From Caldifarciminota bacterium (lineage in GTDB: Bacteria > Hydrothermota > Hydrothermia > UBA1063 > CAJXJZ01), in contig JALSNX010000027.1 of the NCBI GenBank assembly GCA_026986775.1, positions 186,001-250,000 on the forward strand: a stretch of DNA of 64,000 bases, read 5' to 3'. Below, in pieces: positions 45,175 to 54,206 of this stretch. How positions within the stretch are numbered: position 1 is the stretch's first letter; every line of letters starts with the position of its first letter. Both the position numbers and the translations under genes were made by a program. Below the pieces are notes generated by a model that worked only from the letters and a program-made list of their open reading frames with translations, was not told the DNA's origin and searched no databases.

Positions 45175-46520
45175 TCCGGAGTATATAGATATCTGCCAGT
45201 AAAGCAGGAATAGCAAAAGTCTTTTTTGTTGGGCCTTATAAGAGTGTATAAATCTTCAATGTCAAGGTAAAGAAGTGAGTCAGCCCCTATTTCCCTTCTT
45301 ATATCATCAATTTCCCTGTTGCTGGCAATCAGTTCATCTCTTGTGGGAATGTCTATACCAAAATAGCATGGATATTTTACAGGAGGGGATGCAATTCTCA
45401 TGTGAACCTCTTTTGCCCCATTTTCTCTCAACAGGCTTATTATTTTTCCAGAGGTTGTGCCCCTGACGATGGAATCATCTATTAGAGCGATGCTCTTGCC
45501 TTCAACAATATTTCTTACAGGAATAAGCTTCATTTTGACCTTTTCTTCTCTGTTTGAAGGTGCAATAAAGCTCCTTCCAACATAGTGATTTCTTATAAAA
45601 CCGAATTCAAGTGGTATGTTACCTTCTTCTGAATATCCTAAAGCAGCCATGAGGCCTGAGTCCGGTACGGGAACCACTATATCAATGTTGTATTGTTCCT
45701 TTTTTGCCAGTATTCTTCCGCTTTCTTTGCGAAAATCGTAGACTGATTTTCCAAAAATTACTCCATCAGGCCTTGCAAAGTAGATAAGTTCAAAAATGCA
45801 CTGATTTTTGGGAGCATTTGCCTCTACAATATATGTTGAAACTCTGCCATGCTGGACAATGGCAAGTTCTCCCGGTGCCAATTCCCGTATATGTTTAAAG
45901 CCTGTTGCCCTGAGTGCCCCTACTTCTGATGCAAATGCAAATTCATCACCATTTATACCCATGATAAGCGGTCTTGTCCCATGTTTGTCTCTGAATGCAA
46001 ATAACGTATCATTTTGCAAAATTAGAATAGAAAAGGCGCCTCTTACAGAGTTACTGATTATCCTGAATCTATCCAGTGGTGAGAGGTTCATGTACTTTAC
46101 ATAGAGATGAAGGATTACTTCAGAATCAGATGTTGAGTGAAATACACGACCTTCCTTTACAAGTTCCTTTTTCAACATATCGGCGTTGGTCAGATTTCCG
46201 TTATGGGCAAGAGCGATATATTTATTATGGGCAAAAATACTGATTGGCTGGATGTTATTAAAACTGTCCTTGTCCCCAAAAGTTGAGTATCTGGTATGCC
46301 CAATACCTGAAAAGCCGTTCATATCCCTTACAAGACTATCAGGCAGTGCTTCTGCAACAAGGCCAAAGTTTTTAAGTGTATTGAATTTTTGTCCATCAAA
46401 GGTAACAATGCCTGCGCTTTCCTGTCCCCGGTGCTGAAGATGGAAAAGTCCCTTTTTTATAGTAAAGGCTACATTTCTTGTTGGAGAGTAAACACCAAAG
46501 ATTCCGCAGTACTCACGCAT
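45171..46520 (-). CDS. purF: PurF, amidophosphoribosyltransferase (4Fe-4S type)
   Basis: First committed step of purine synthesis: PRPP plus glutamine to phosphoribosylamine. The 449-residue chain starts MREY-C5, so a four-residue propeptide is removed to expose the nucleophile Cys; HLQHRGQESAGI and GHTRYSTFG are glutaminase motifs, and VPDSG and ALIDDSIVRGTT (PRPP site) mark the transferase. Four cysteines at the positions used by the B. subtilis iron-sulfur enzyme are present (QCIFELIYFARPDG, YPCYFGID, CYSC), so it probably carries a 4Fe-4S cluster. Overlaps purL by 8 bases. Confidence 0.96.
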   Translation of the reverse strand: MREYCGIFGVYSPTRNVAFTIKKGLFHLQHRGQESAGIVTFDGQKFNTLKNFGLVAEALPDSLVRDMNGFSGIGHTRYSTFGDKDSFNNIQPISIFAHNKYIALAHNGNLTNADMLKKELVKEGRVFHSTSDSEVILHLYVKYMNLSPLDRFRIISNSVRGAFSILILQNDTLFAFRDKHGTRPLIMGINGDEFAFASEVGALRATGFKHIRELAPGELAIVQHGRVSTYIVEANAPKNQCIFELIYFARPDGVIFGKSVYDFRKESGRILAKKEQYNIDIVVPVPDSGLMAALGYSEEGNIPLEFGFIRNHYVGRSFIAPSNREEKVKMKLIPVRNIVEGKSIALIDDSIVRGTTSGKIISLLRENGAKEVHMRIASPPVKYPCYFGIDIPTRDELIASNREIDDIRREIGADSLLYLDIEDLYTLIRPNKKDFCYSCFTGRYLYTPE

Positions 46521-48657
46521 CCATTAACTCGCTGATTGTTTTAAAGTAATTTTCACGTGCTTCTTCAAGATGAATGTAAGTGTTACCTATTCTTATTTCA
46601 GTTCCACCCACTGTACCAATTACAAGTGTGTCTATAGAAAGGTCAGCTGAAAGCTGTAAAACCTCTTCCACATTTGATGTTTCCACAATTACTCTTGAAG
46701 GCCATTCGCCGAGCCAGAAAATTTCATCCTCCTTGAGATTGCTGTGAAAACCTTTTCTGCCTCTTATTGCTGACTTAAGAAGTGCCATAATAAGTCCGCC
46801 TCTTTTTACTGGCAAAGCCATATAAACCGTGTCAGTAAGAACAAGGTTTTTTACAAGTTCAAGCAACCTCTTTTCATATTCAAGATTACAGGTGGCGACT
46901 TTTCCAGCAGTTATTCCGTATAAGATTTTCAGATATTCACTTCCCCCAAATTCATCCTTCTGTTTACCGAGAAGTATTATTTTGCTTCCCTCTCTGGCAA
47001 AGCCTATCTGAGGCTTTCTCTTAAGGTTTTCTCTTATTCCGACCATTCCTATGATTGGAGTGGGAAATATCCGGGATTTTTCAGATTCATTGTAAAAACT
47101 TACGTTACCTGATATCACAGGTATTTCAAGTTTATCTGAAGCCTCTTTTATCCCCAAAACCACCTCTCTGAAGGAATAATAAACTTCTGGATTTTCGGGA
47201 CTTGCGAAGTTAAGTCCATCTGTTATGGCAACAGGGTCTGCTCCCAGTGAAACAATGGTTTCTGCTGCCTGACAGACTGTGTTTATCGCGCCGTTTTTAG
47301 GGTCTATCTCACACATTCTACCATTACCATACACCGAAAGAGCAATTCCAAGATCTGTTCCCTTTATTCTCAAAAGCGCTCCATCATGCTCACCTGGTCT
47401 TACAACAGTATTTATCTGCACCATGTGGTCGTACTGGGTAAAAACCCAGTCTTTGGCAGAAGTGTTGTAGTGTGTAAGCATTTTTAGTAATGTTTCTCGG
47501 TTCGGTGTATCGTGGTCACGAATTTTGATTGTCCGGGAAGTATAAACGGTGTTGTCAGGCTTTTTTATTTCCAGATAGGGTTCTTTATAGCCTGATACTA
47601 TAAAATCAACAGGCAGTTCCGTTGCGATTTTTCCTCTGTACTTAATCCTGAAGACCTTCTCCTTTATGACTTTTCCTATTATAGCATGGTAAAGACCGTA
47701 TTTTTTGAAAATGTTTAAAAAGCGCTCCTCGGTGCCAGGTCTTACTATATAAATCATGCGCTCCTGGGATTCTGAGGCAACTATCTCCCACGGTTCCATG
47801 TCTTTTTCACGTAGAGGAACCCTGTCAAGTTCCAGCTCAATACCAACATTGCTCTTGTATGCCATTTCAGGTAAGGTTGTGGAAAGTCCACCTGCTCCGA
47901 GGTCCTGCATTCCAATAAGCCCATCCAGCTCAATGACTTCCATTGTGGCCTCTATGAGGAGTTTTTCCATAAATGGATCACCTATTTGAACTGAGCTTCT
48001 TCTGTCTTCGCCCTCTTTAAAGGTCTCGGATGCAAAAGAGGCTCCGCCTATGCCATCTCTTCCCGTGAGTGCTCCTGCAAGTAGTACGGTATTACCAGGT
48101 CGTCCTGCCACTGCTGATTTAAGATGCTCTATTTTTCCTATACCGAGACAGGCCACGTTAACAAGAGTATTATCGTTATATGACTCATCAAAAAATGTTT
48201 CTCCACACACAGTTGGAACACCTATGGAATTGCCGTACGATGATATTCCCGACACCACACCTTCAAAGATTCTCTTTATATGCTCGTTTTCAGGATTCCC
48301 GAACCTCAGGGAATCCATAATTGCCACAGGCCTTGTTCCCATGGCGAGAATGTCCCTCACTATGCCACCTACACCAGTAGCAGCCCCATTAAATGGGTCT
48401 ATGTGGGATGGGTGATTATGACTCTCTATTTTGAAAGAGAGAGCAAGCTCATCGTTTATTCTGATAACACCTGCGTTTTCACCGACACCGCTTAATATGC
48501 GTGGACTTTTTATTTTACCAAAATGTTTGAGGAATCGCTTTGAGCTTTTGTAACTGCAGTGTTCTGACCATGCGACATCAAATATAGCTATATCAATCTT
48601 TTTGGGGTCTCTTTTCAGTTTTTCTCTTATAATCTTTAGTTCTTCTTTTTTAAGCAT
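46513..48657 (-). CDS. purL: PurL, FGAM synthase large subunit (small type)
   Basis: ATP-dependent amidation of FGAR. The 714 residues match the small-PurL type that works with separate PurS and PurQ: DVAWSEHCSYKSSKRFL, SHNHPSHIDPFNGAATGVGGIVRDI, QDLGAGGLS, and the second-half motif VGGT near the end. It overlaps purQ by 8 bases and purF by 8. Cytoplasmic. Confidence 0.96.
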   Translation of the reverse strand: MLKKEELKIIREKLKRDPKKIDIAIFDVAWSEHCSYKSSKRFLKHFGKIKSPRILSGVGENAGVIRINDELALSFKIESHNHPSHIDPFNGAATGVGGIVRDILAMGTRPVAIMDSLRFGNPENEHIKRIFEGVVSGISSYGNSIGVPTVCGETFFDESYNDNTLVNVACLGIGKIEHLKSAVAGRPGNTVLLAGALTGRDGIGGASFASETFKEGEDRRSSVQIGDPFMEKLLIEATMEVIELDGLIGMQDLGAGGLSTTLPEMAYKSNVGIELELDRVPLREKDMEPWEIVASESQERMIYIVRPGTEERFLNIFKKYGLYHAIIGKVIKEKVFRIKYRGKIATELPVDFIVSGYKEPYLEIKKPDNTVYTSRTIKIRDHDTPNRETLLKMLTHYNTSAKDWVFTQYDHMVQINTVVRPGEHDGALLRIKGTDLGIALSVYGNGRMCEIDPKNGAINTVCQAAETIVSLGADPVAITDGLNFASPENPEVYYSFREVVLGIKEASDKLEIPVISGNVSFYNESEKSRIFPTPIIGMVGIRENLKRKPQIGFAREGSKIILLGKQKDEFGGSEYLKILYGITAGKVATCNLEYEKRLLELVKNLVLTDTVYMALPVKRGGLIMALLKSAIRGRKGFHSNLKEDEIFWLGEWPSRVIVETSNVEEVLQLSADLSIDTLVIGTVGGTEIRIGNTYIHLEEARENYFKTISELMDA

Positions 48658-49324
48658 GTTTTTTTACCTCTTCGTAAATGGATGTAAAAAATCTGATTAC
48701 AGTACCATCGCCCATGATCTTTTCGCTGTTCCTTTCCGGGTGTGGCATGAGGCCCAATACATTTCCTCTTTCATTTACAATGCCTGCCACGTCAAGCATT
48801 GAGCCATTGGGATTATTGAGGTATTTCAAAACAATAAGCGGTTTAATGGTTTCTATTTCTTCCTCTGGTATGTAGTACCTTCCGTCAAAGTGAGCTATTG
48901 GGGCGCTAATATGCTCACCCCTGTTAAACTCGCGTGTGAATGGTGTATCATTCCTTATAACCTCAAGGCTCTGGTCCATGCATAAAAATCGGAGGTTAAT
49001 ATTACGTAAAAGTGCTCCCTTTAAGAGCCCTAATTCTGTTAGAATCTGAAAGCCATTGCATATACCCATTACAAAACCGTATTCCTTTTCCACGTATTCT
49101 GGAATTTTCTGAATAGCAGGTGAAAGATGGGCAATCCCACCGGGTCTCAGATAGTCTCCATAGGAAAAGCCTCCGGGAATGACGAGAAAGCTATATTTCT
49201 CCAAACGACGTTCTTCGTGCCATACAGGTTCTGTATCAAAACCAGCCAGGTTGAGCACATGGATGGTATCAAGGTCACAGTTAGTTCCCGGTAAAACTAT
49301 GACGCCTGCTTTAGGCTTCTTCAC
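48650..49324 (-). CDS. purQ: PurQ, FGAM synthase glutaminase subunit
   Basis: A triad glutamine amidotransferase that feeds ammonia to PurL. VIVLPGTNCDLDT, PGGFSYGDYLRPGG, the nucleophile Cys in GICNGFQILTELG, and the HPE-type His-Glu pair in PHPERN are present. GTG 49324 is preferred over the upstream ATG at 49342: it has GGAGG 6 bases upstream, lies after the purS stop codon region, and removes a non-conserved N-terminal extension. 224 residues. Confidence 0.93.
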   Translation of the reverse strand: MKKPKAGVIVLPGTNCDLDTIHVLNLAGFDTEPVWHEERRLEKYSFLVIPGGFSYGDYLRPGGIAHLSPAIQKIPEYVEKEYGFVMGICNGFQILTELGLLKGALLRNINLRFLCMDQSLEVIRNDTPFTREFNRGEHISAPIAHFDGRYYIPEEEIETIKPLIVLKYLNNPNGSMLDVAGIVNERGNVLGLMPHPERNSEKIMGDGTVIRFFTSIYEEVKKHA

Positions 49325-49568
49325 CCCTGACCTCCAGAACAAATTCTTCAGTAAGAGGATTTATTAGAAGATTTTCTGCCAGGTTCCTTACCTTATTTTC
49401 CACAGTACTTCTATCTTCCGCTTCTATTTCAAATTCTATTATTTTACCCTTTCTGGTATTTGACACATCAAGTCCAAATCGTCTTATAGCCCTTTCAATA
49501 GTTCTGCCCTCAGCATCAAGTATCCCGGGTTTCAGTCTTATTTCAACCTTTACCCTGTATTTCTTCAT
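49311..49568 (-). CDS. purS: PurS, FGAM synthase small subunit
   Basis: An 85-residue alpha-beta protein that bridges PurL and PurQ. RLKPGILDAEGRTIERAIRRFG is diagnostic and NPLTEEF near the C-terminus fits. It overlaps the CorC-like gene upstream by 26 bases and purQ downstream. Confidence 0.93.
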   Translation of the reverse strand: MKKYRVKVEIRLKPGILDAEGRTIERAIRRFGLDVSNTRKGKIIEFEIEAEDRSTVENKVRNLAENLLINPLTEEFVLEVRGEEA

Positions 49569-50385
49569 TATTTTTTCTCCTTATTACCCTGATTTTTTTG
49601 AGTCTCTGTCTTGTGGCATCAACAATTTCAAACACGAGGTCTTTGTATTCAAAGCGCTCGCCTTTTTGTGGGAGTTTATCGTAGGTTTCCATTATAAAGC
49701 CGGCAAGGGTTGATACATCCTCGCTTTCAAGGTCTTCCTGTAAAAATCCCTTTTGTCTCAGTATTTTTGACGCCTGTTCAAGGTCAATTTTGGCATTAAA
49801 AACCAGAGAATCCTCAGATTCCTCCTCAACCAGAACTTCCTCTTTATCAAATTCTTCATATATCTCGCCGACTATTTCCTCAAGAAGGTCCTCCAGCGTT
49901 ACAAGTCCAACCACGCTACCAAACTCATCTACCACAAGACCTATGGAAATGCGTTCCTTTTGGAATTCCTTCAGAGCGTCTATTACATTCTTGGATTCAG
50001 GTACAAAATGTGGAGGTTTTGTTAATTCAACGACTTTTTTTGTTTCTATTTCGTCAAGATATCGGATTAATTCCTTGATGTAGAATATTCCTATGTACGT
50101 GTCTCCGTGTGAACCTGTGACAGGAATCTTTGAAAAGCCATACTTTTTATAAAGCCTGGCTGCCTCTTTAAGGGTATCGTCTTCCTCTATGGATATTATG
50201 TCAACCCGTGGTACCATTATCTCACCTACTTCACGGTCTTCAAGATCAAGGAGCCTTTCAATGAGCTGGTACATATGTTCAGACAGAAGTTCATGTTCTC
50301 TGGCTCCTTTTATTATTTCCTTCAGGTCTTCCACGTTTTTGATATCACCAAGTATGTTTCTTATCCAGTTCTTAAAACTACCCAT
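49543..50385 (-). CDS. CorC/HlyC-type CBS-pair protein lacking DUF21
   Basis: A 280-residue soluble protein with two CBS motifs (about 60-180; GEIMVPRVDIISIEEDDTLKEA and VDEFGSVVGLVTLEDLLEEIVGEI) followed by a CorC/HlyC transporter-associated C-terminal domain (about 200-280). The N-terminal DUF21 membrane domain of full-length CNNM/CorB proteins is absent, as in enterobacterial CorC. Family members are linked to Mg2+/Co2+ efflux. It starts within 8 bases of the DUF502 stop and ends in purS. Confidence 0.85.
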   Translation of the reverse strand: MGSFKNWIRNILGDIKNVEDLKEIIKGAREHELLSEHMYQLIERLLDLEDREVGEIMVPRVDIISIEEDDTLKEAARLYKKYGFSKIPVTGSHGDTYIGIFYIKELIRYLDEIETKKVVELTKPPHFVPESKNVIDALKEFQKERISIGLVVDEFGSVVGLVTLEDLLEEIVGEIYEEFDKEEVLVEEESEDSLVFNAKIDLEQASKILRQKGFLQEDLESEDVSTLAGFIMETYDKLPQKGERFEYKDLVFEIVDATRQRLKKIRVIRRKNNEEIQGKG

Positions 50386-51016
50386 CTTTCAATGCTTCCC
50401 CCATTTTGTTTATGCTATTTGTGTCCTGTCCTACCCCTCCTGAAACTATTATTCTAATTGCTTCCTCGCTGGATATTTCAAGAAATTTAAGAGAATCCTC
50501 CCGTGCAAAAATCAAAAATCCTGACGTGGGGTTTGGTGTGGTTGGAACAAACACTTTGAAGTATTTTTTCTTTCCGGCAGTAATAGGTGTTCTTGATGTG
50601 AGAAATCCTATGGAGTAAGAATCTTTATGCGGAAATTCTATCATCACAACCGTCTGCTTTCTCTCTGATTTTTTGTCATTTGCTAAAGACTCCATGAAAG
50701 AATCAGTAAATTTTGTGAGTGCATTGTAAAGCCCTCTCAAAATGGGAACTCTTGAGAAGAATGCATCAAGTGCCTTTCTTACACTCTGTCCCACGTATGC
50801 TCCAGTGGCATATATTAAAAGAATAACCAGAGCTGTTGAGATTATAAGCTTAAAGAAATATGGTATGCTTTTAAGTCCGGGTATAATGGCCAGGAGGTCT
50901 GTAAAGATACCGCCAAATTTTTCTATAATCCATAGAGCAACATAAAGTGTTAGACCAACTGGCCCCAGAATACCCAGTCCAGTGATAAAATTGCGTTTTA
51001 TTTTGACTCCATCCAT
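50378..51016 (-). CDS. DUF502 membrane protein
   Basis: A 212-residue inner-membrane protein with two N-terminal helices (about 10-35, 55-78) and a soluble domain. GLGILGPVGLTLYVALWIIEKFG, GLYNALTKFTDSF and PTTPNPTSGFL are DUF502 (COG2928) signatures. Function is not established; the family often sits near CBS/CorC or wall genes, as here. Overlaps the next gene by 8 bases. Confidence 0.85.
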   Translation of the reverse strand: MDGVKIKRNFITGLGILGPVGLTLYVALWIIEKFGGIFTDLLAIIPGLKSIPYFFKLIISTALVILLIYATGAYVGQSVRKALDAFFSRVPILRGLYNALTKFTDSFMESLANDKKSERKQTVVMIEFPHKDSYSIGFLTSRTPITAGKKKYFKVFVPTTPNPTSGFLIFAREDSLKFLEISSEEAIRIIVSGGVGQDTNSINKMGEALKDG

Positions 51017-51018
51017 GA

Positions 51019-52404
51019 TTAATTACCTGCTATTTTCTCTGCTACATAGTATCCCGACATTGAAGCCTGCACAAGTCCCCTTGTGAGTCCCGCACCATCT
51101 CCTATGGTATAGAGTCCTTTTACTGCAGTTTCCAGGTTCTCGTTCAACTCTACTTTGTTGGAGTAGAATTTAACTTCAACTCCGTATAAAAGGGTTGTAT
51201 CATCTGCGACATTGGGAATCAGTCTGTCCATTGCCTCAAGCATTTCAATGATATTGGTGATATATCTGTAAGGCAGGGCAAAACTCAAATCACCCGGTAC
51301 AGCAGATTTAAGCGTTGGGATTACAGGGTTTCTTTTGATTCGTGAATATGTTGACCTGCGTCCTTTTCTGAGGTCTCCAAGTCTCTGAACAAGGACATTT
51401 CCTGAAAGGAGATTTGCTAATTTTGCGATTGATACTCCATACGCATCGGGTTCATCAAATGGTTCTGTAAATTTAGTTGATACAAGGAGTGCGAAATTGG
51501 TATTGTAGGAACGTCTCATAGAAAAACTATGACCGTTCACAGAAATAACGCCATTGGCGTACTCCACAACAACCTCTCCCCAGGGATTTACGCAAAAGGT
51601 GCGGACTTTATCATCAAAGTTACGGGTATAATAAACTATTTTTGGCTCGTAAAAAACATCTGTAAGTGGTGCAAACACAGAAGCTGGAAGTTCAACCCTC
51701 ACGCCAATATCCACATAAGATGGTCTGGTTGTAATATTAAGTTTTTTAAGCTCTTTTGCAAGCCACCATGACCCGCTTCTTCCTGTAGCAACGATTACCT
51801 TACTGGCAGAATAAATTCCTCTTGCAGTTTTAATACCCCTGATGTGTCCATTTTTTGCTATTAATTCTTCTACACCTTCAAGGAATTTAAACTGCACCCC
51901 TTTATCTTTTAGATATCTATACATGTTCTGGAGCACTACGTATCCAAGGTCAGTTCCCATGTGGCGTAATCTCTGTGGAATTAGCACAAGTCCAACCCTC
52001 TGAGCTTTATACCTCCATTCCTCTATGGATTTAACATCACCACCATAGAGTTTTTCAGGAGCGCCAAATTCAAGATAAGTGGTATCAACCTCCCTTGAGA
52101 GTCGCTCAAAATCCTCTCTGGAAAAGATTTCTGCGAGTCGCCCTCCAACTTCTACTGAAAAGGTTAGTTTACCATCTGAAAATGCTCCGGCACCTCCAAA
52201 ACCCTGTGTTATAAAACACACGGGGCATTTTAGACACGGTCGTTCTTTATTGAGAAGGGCGGGACATTTTCTTTTTTCAAGAGAAGGCCCTTTTTCAAAT
52301 ATACATACTTTAAACCCCTTTTCTGTGAGTCTCTTTGCTGCGAAAAGCCCACCCGGTCCTGCCCCTACTATTATTACATCACACGATAAGGGTTCTGTTT
52401 CCAT
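51019..52404 (-). CDS. FAD-dependent oxidoreductase, COG2509-like
   Basis: A 461-residue flavoprotein with an N-terminal dinucleotide fold (DVIIVGAGPGGLFAA, residues 9-23), a Cys-rich insert (KCPALL, CLKCPVC, near 46-62), GFGGAGAFSDGKLTFS, and a C-terminal FAD motif YTIGDGAGLTRG. This matches the uncharacterised FAD-dependent dehydrogenase group COG2509. The reaction is unknown. It lies in the purine operon, 2 bases from the DUF502 gene. Confidence 0.85.
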   Translation of the reverse strand: METEPLSCDVIIVGAGPGGLFAAKRLTEKGFKVCIFEKGPSLEKRKCPALLNKERPCLKCPVCFITQGFGGAGAFSDGKLTFSVEVGGRLAEIFSREDFERLSREVDTTYLEFGAPEKLYGGDVKSIEEWRYKAQRVGLVLIPQRLRHMGTDLGYVVLQNMYRYLKDKGVQFKFLEGVEELIAKNGHIRGIKTARGIYSASKVIVATGRSGSWWLAKELKKLNITTRPSYVDIGVRVELPASVFAPLTDVFYEPKIVYYTRNFDDKVRTFCVNPWGEVVVEYANGVISVNGHSFSMRRSYNTNFALLVSTKFTEPFDEPDAYGVSIAKLANLLSGNVLVQRLGDLRKGRRSTYSRIKRNPVIPTLKSAVPGDLSFALPYRYITNIIEMLEAMDRLIPNVADDTTLLYGVEVKFYSNKVELNENLETAVKGLYTIGDGAGLTRGLVQASMSGYYVAEKIAGN

Positions 52405-52413
52405 CTATTTTAA

Positions 52414-52914
52414 TTATCTCTCCCAGATTACCCTGAGCAGCTTCTGGTCATCGGAGAATTTAAGTTCAAGGTTCCCTTTATGTGCTCTTTGAATGGCCTT
52501 ACCTATCCTTGCGGCAAGCCCTTCTGTGGTTGTTTTTATCACAAGATAGCCGTTTTTATCGTCTTCAATTGACATTATTCTTGAAAGAGGGTTGCTGTTT
52601 TCTTCTTTCTCAGCCTCGTGTCTCACAAGATTCAGGATTTCATTCCTGTGAAATTCATCCTTCACATAATCACCAGAAAGATAGATTATACCCAGTGGAT
52701 AATTGTCTTTTATCTTTCTACAGGCAGGACATTCCTTGTAATCAACTTTGCCGTCTTTCTGCAACTGCTTTTTTAGGTTTTCATCTTTTTTCCATGTTTT
52801 ACCATGATAAACGAGGCCACATGTTGGACATATTGTCGGATCCTTATACTGTGACCTGTCGAGATATGGGTCATTTATTTTATAATCAAGCCTCTTGTCC
52901 AATCTATCTCTCAT
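52414..52914 (-). CDS. BCAM0308-like zinc-ribbon protein
   Basis: A 166-residue soluble protein. It has an early zinc ribbon (CPTC near 29-32 and CPAC near 62-65), the KIKDNYPLGIIYLSGDYV segment and a C-terminal domain with RIGKAIQRAHKGNLELKF, as in BCAM0308-family proteins. Function is not known to me; zinc binding and possible nucleic-acid binding are inferred. It is first in a nine-gene minus-strand operon and has its own promoter and AGGAGG. Confidence 0.75.
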   Translation of the reverse strand: MRDRLDKRLDYKINDPYLDRSQYKDPTICPTCGLVYHGKTWKKDENLKKQLQKDGKVDYKECPACRKIKDNYPLGIIYLSGDYVKDEFHRNEILNLVRHEAEKEENSNPLSRIMSIEDDKNGYLVIKTTTEGLAARIGKAIQRAHKGNLELKFSDDQKLLRVIWER

Positions 52915-52936
52915 CTTTACCTCCTTAAGTATGGTA

Positions 52937-52965
52937 ATTTTACGACAGGTTCTTTACTTATTCAA
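52937..52965 (-). promoter_or_regulatory. Promoter of the BCAM0308-to-mnmA purine operon
   Basis: Minus strand: -35 TTGAAT (52960-52965), 17-bp spacer, -10 TAAAAT (52937-52942), then a leader with AAGGAGG. The -35 overlaps the last codons of the upstream aminotransferase. Confidence 0.7.
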
Positions 52966-54159
52966 CTCCTCTTTTATCAGTTCTCCAAGACGTTTAATTC
53001 CTTCAACGATCTGGTCTTCTTTTGCGTTTGAGAAGTTAAGACGCAATGTATTGAAACCCTCTGTCCTTCCTGGATAAAATGCTCCACCGGGAACAAAGGC
53101 CACTTTCTTCTCAATGGCTTTTTCCAGAAGGTCATAGGTATTGAACTTTTCAGGGAGGGACATCCATAAGAATAAACCGCCCTGTGGTCTTGTCCACTTA
53201 ATTTCAGGATGTTCCGGCATATAATCCTTGAGTGCTTTTAACATCAGATCTCTTCTGTTTTTGTAAAGACGTCTGATTTTCTTAACATGCTCTCTCAGAA
53301 TACCCCTTGAACATAGGTCGTACACAAGCCACTGGTCTACCGTGGAAGAATGAAGGTCTGCACCCTGTTTTGCCTGAGTGAGTTTGATAAGTATATCTTT
53401 TGGTGCGGTTATCCATCCTATTCTTGTGCCCGGAGCGAGCGTTTTTGAAAATGTTGAAAGATAAATAACCCTTTCCTTCATTAGAGTGATCAGTGGAGTC
53501 AGGTCTTTTCCCTCAAATCTGAGTTCACCATAGGGGTCATCCTCAATAATAATCGTATCATACTTTTCTGCAAGTTCCACTATTTTTTTCCTTCTTTCTT
53601 CACTGATTGTTACACCTGCCGGGTTATGAAAATTTGGAAGCACGTAGATGAATTTTACCTTATGTCTTTTGAGGTGCTCCTCAATTTCTTCGGGAATCAT
53701 TCCGTCATCATCCATGCTTACTGTGAGGTAATTTGGATTGAAAGGTGTCCATGCAGATAATGCCCCAAGGTATGTGGGTTTTGATGTAATAATATAATCG
53801 CCTTCATCAATAAAGACCTTTCCCACGAGGTCAAGGGCCTGCTGAGAACCTGTTGTAATCTGAATATTTTCAACCTCAGCAGGCACATTGTATTTTTGCA
53901 TATAATTGGCAAGAAACTCTCTGAGAGGCGTAAAGCCTTCTGTTGTTGAATACTGCAGCATCTTTTCCCCGTATCTGGGTAGAAGGTATCTTGCAGCTTC
54001 TTCAAATTCCCTTACAGGAAAAACTTCAGGTGCAGGAAGTCCACCAGCAAAAGAAATGATATCAGGTTTCTCTGTGAGTTTCAGAAGTTCCCTTATCTCT
54101 GATGCCTTCATTCTTCTGGCTTTGTTTGACAGGAATTTTTCTATATTTATTTTGCTCAT
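52954..54159 (-). CDS. PLP aminotransferase, LysN/2-aminoadipate-transaminase-like
   Basis: A 401-residue class I/II fold-type I aminotransferase. ISFAGGLPAPEVFP near 34-47, TTGSQQALDL, NFHNPAGVT, EDDPYGELRF and the PLP-lysine segment STFSKTLAPGTRIGW are the marks of the MocR-related LysN/ARO8 group, which act on 2-aminoadipate, aromatic or branched amino acids. The natural substrate cannot be fixed from sequence. Shine-Dalgarno AGGAGG is present. Confidence 0.88.
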   Translation of the reverse strand: MSKINIEKFLSNKARRMKASEIRELLKLTEKPDIISFAGGLPAPEVFPVREFEEAARYLLPRYGEKMLQYSTTEGFTPLREFLANYMQKYNVPAEVENIQITTGSQQALDLVGKVFIDEGDYIITSKPTYLGALSAWTPFNPNYLTVSMDDDGMIPEEIEEHLKRHKVKFIYVLPNFHNPAGVTISEERRKKIVELAEKYDTIIIEDDPYGELRFEGKDLTPLITLMKERVIYLSTFSKTLAPGTRIGWITAPKDILIKLTQAKQGADLHSSTVDQWLVYDLCSRGILREHVKKIRRLYKNRRDLMLKALKDYMPEHPEIKWTRPQGGLFLWMSLPEKFNTYDLLEKAIEKKVAFVPGGAFYPGRTEGFNTLRLNFSNAKEDQIVEGIKRLGELIKEELNK

Positions 54160-54206
54160 ATACGGTCTACCTCCTTTTATGTTTTCCTCTGAGTATTTAA
54201 TGTTTC

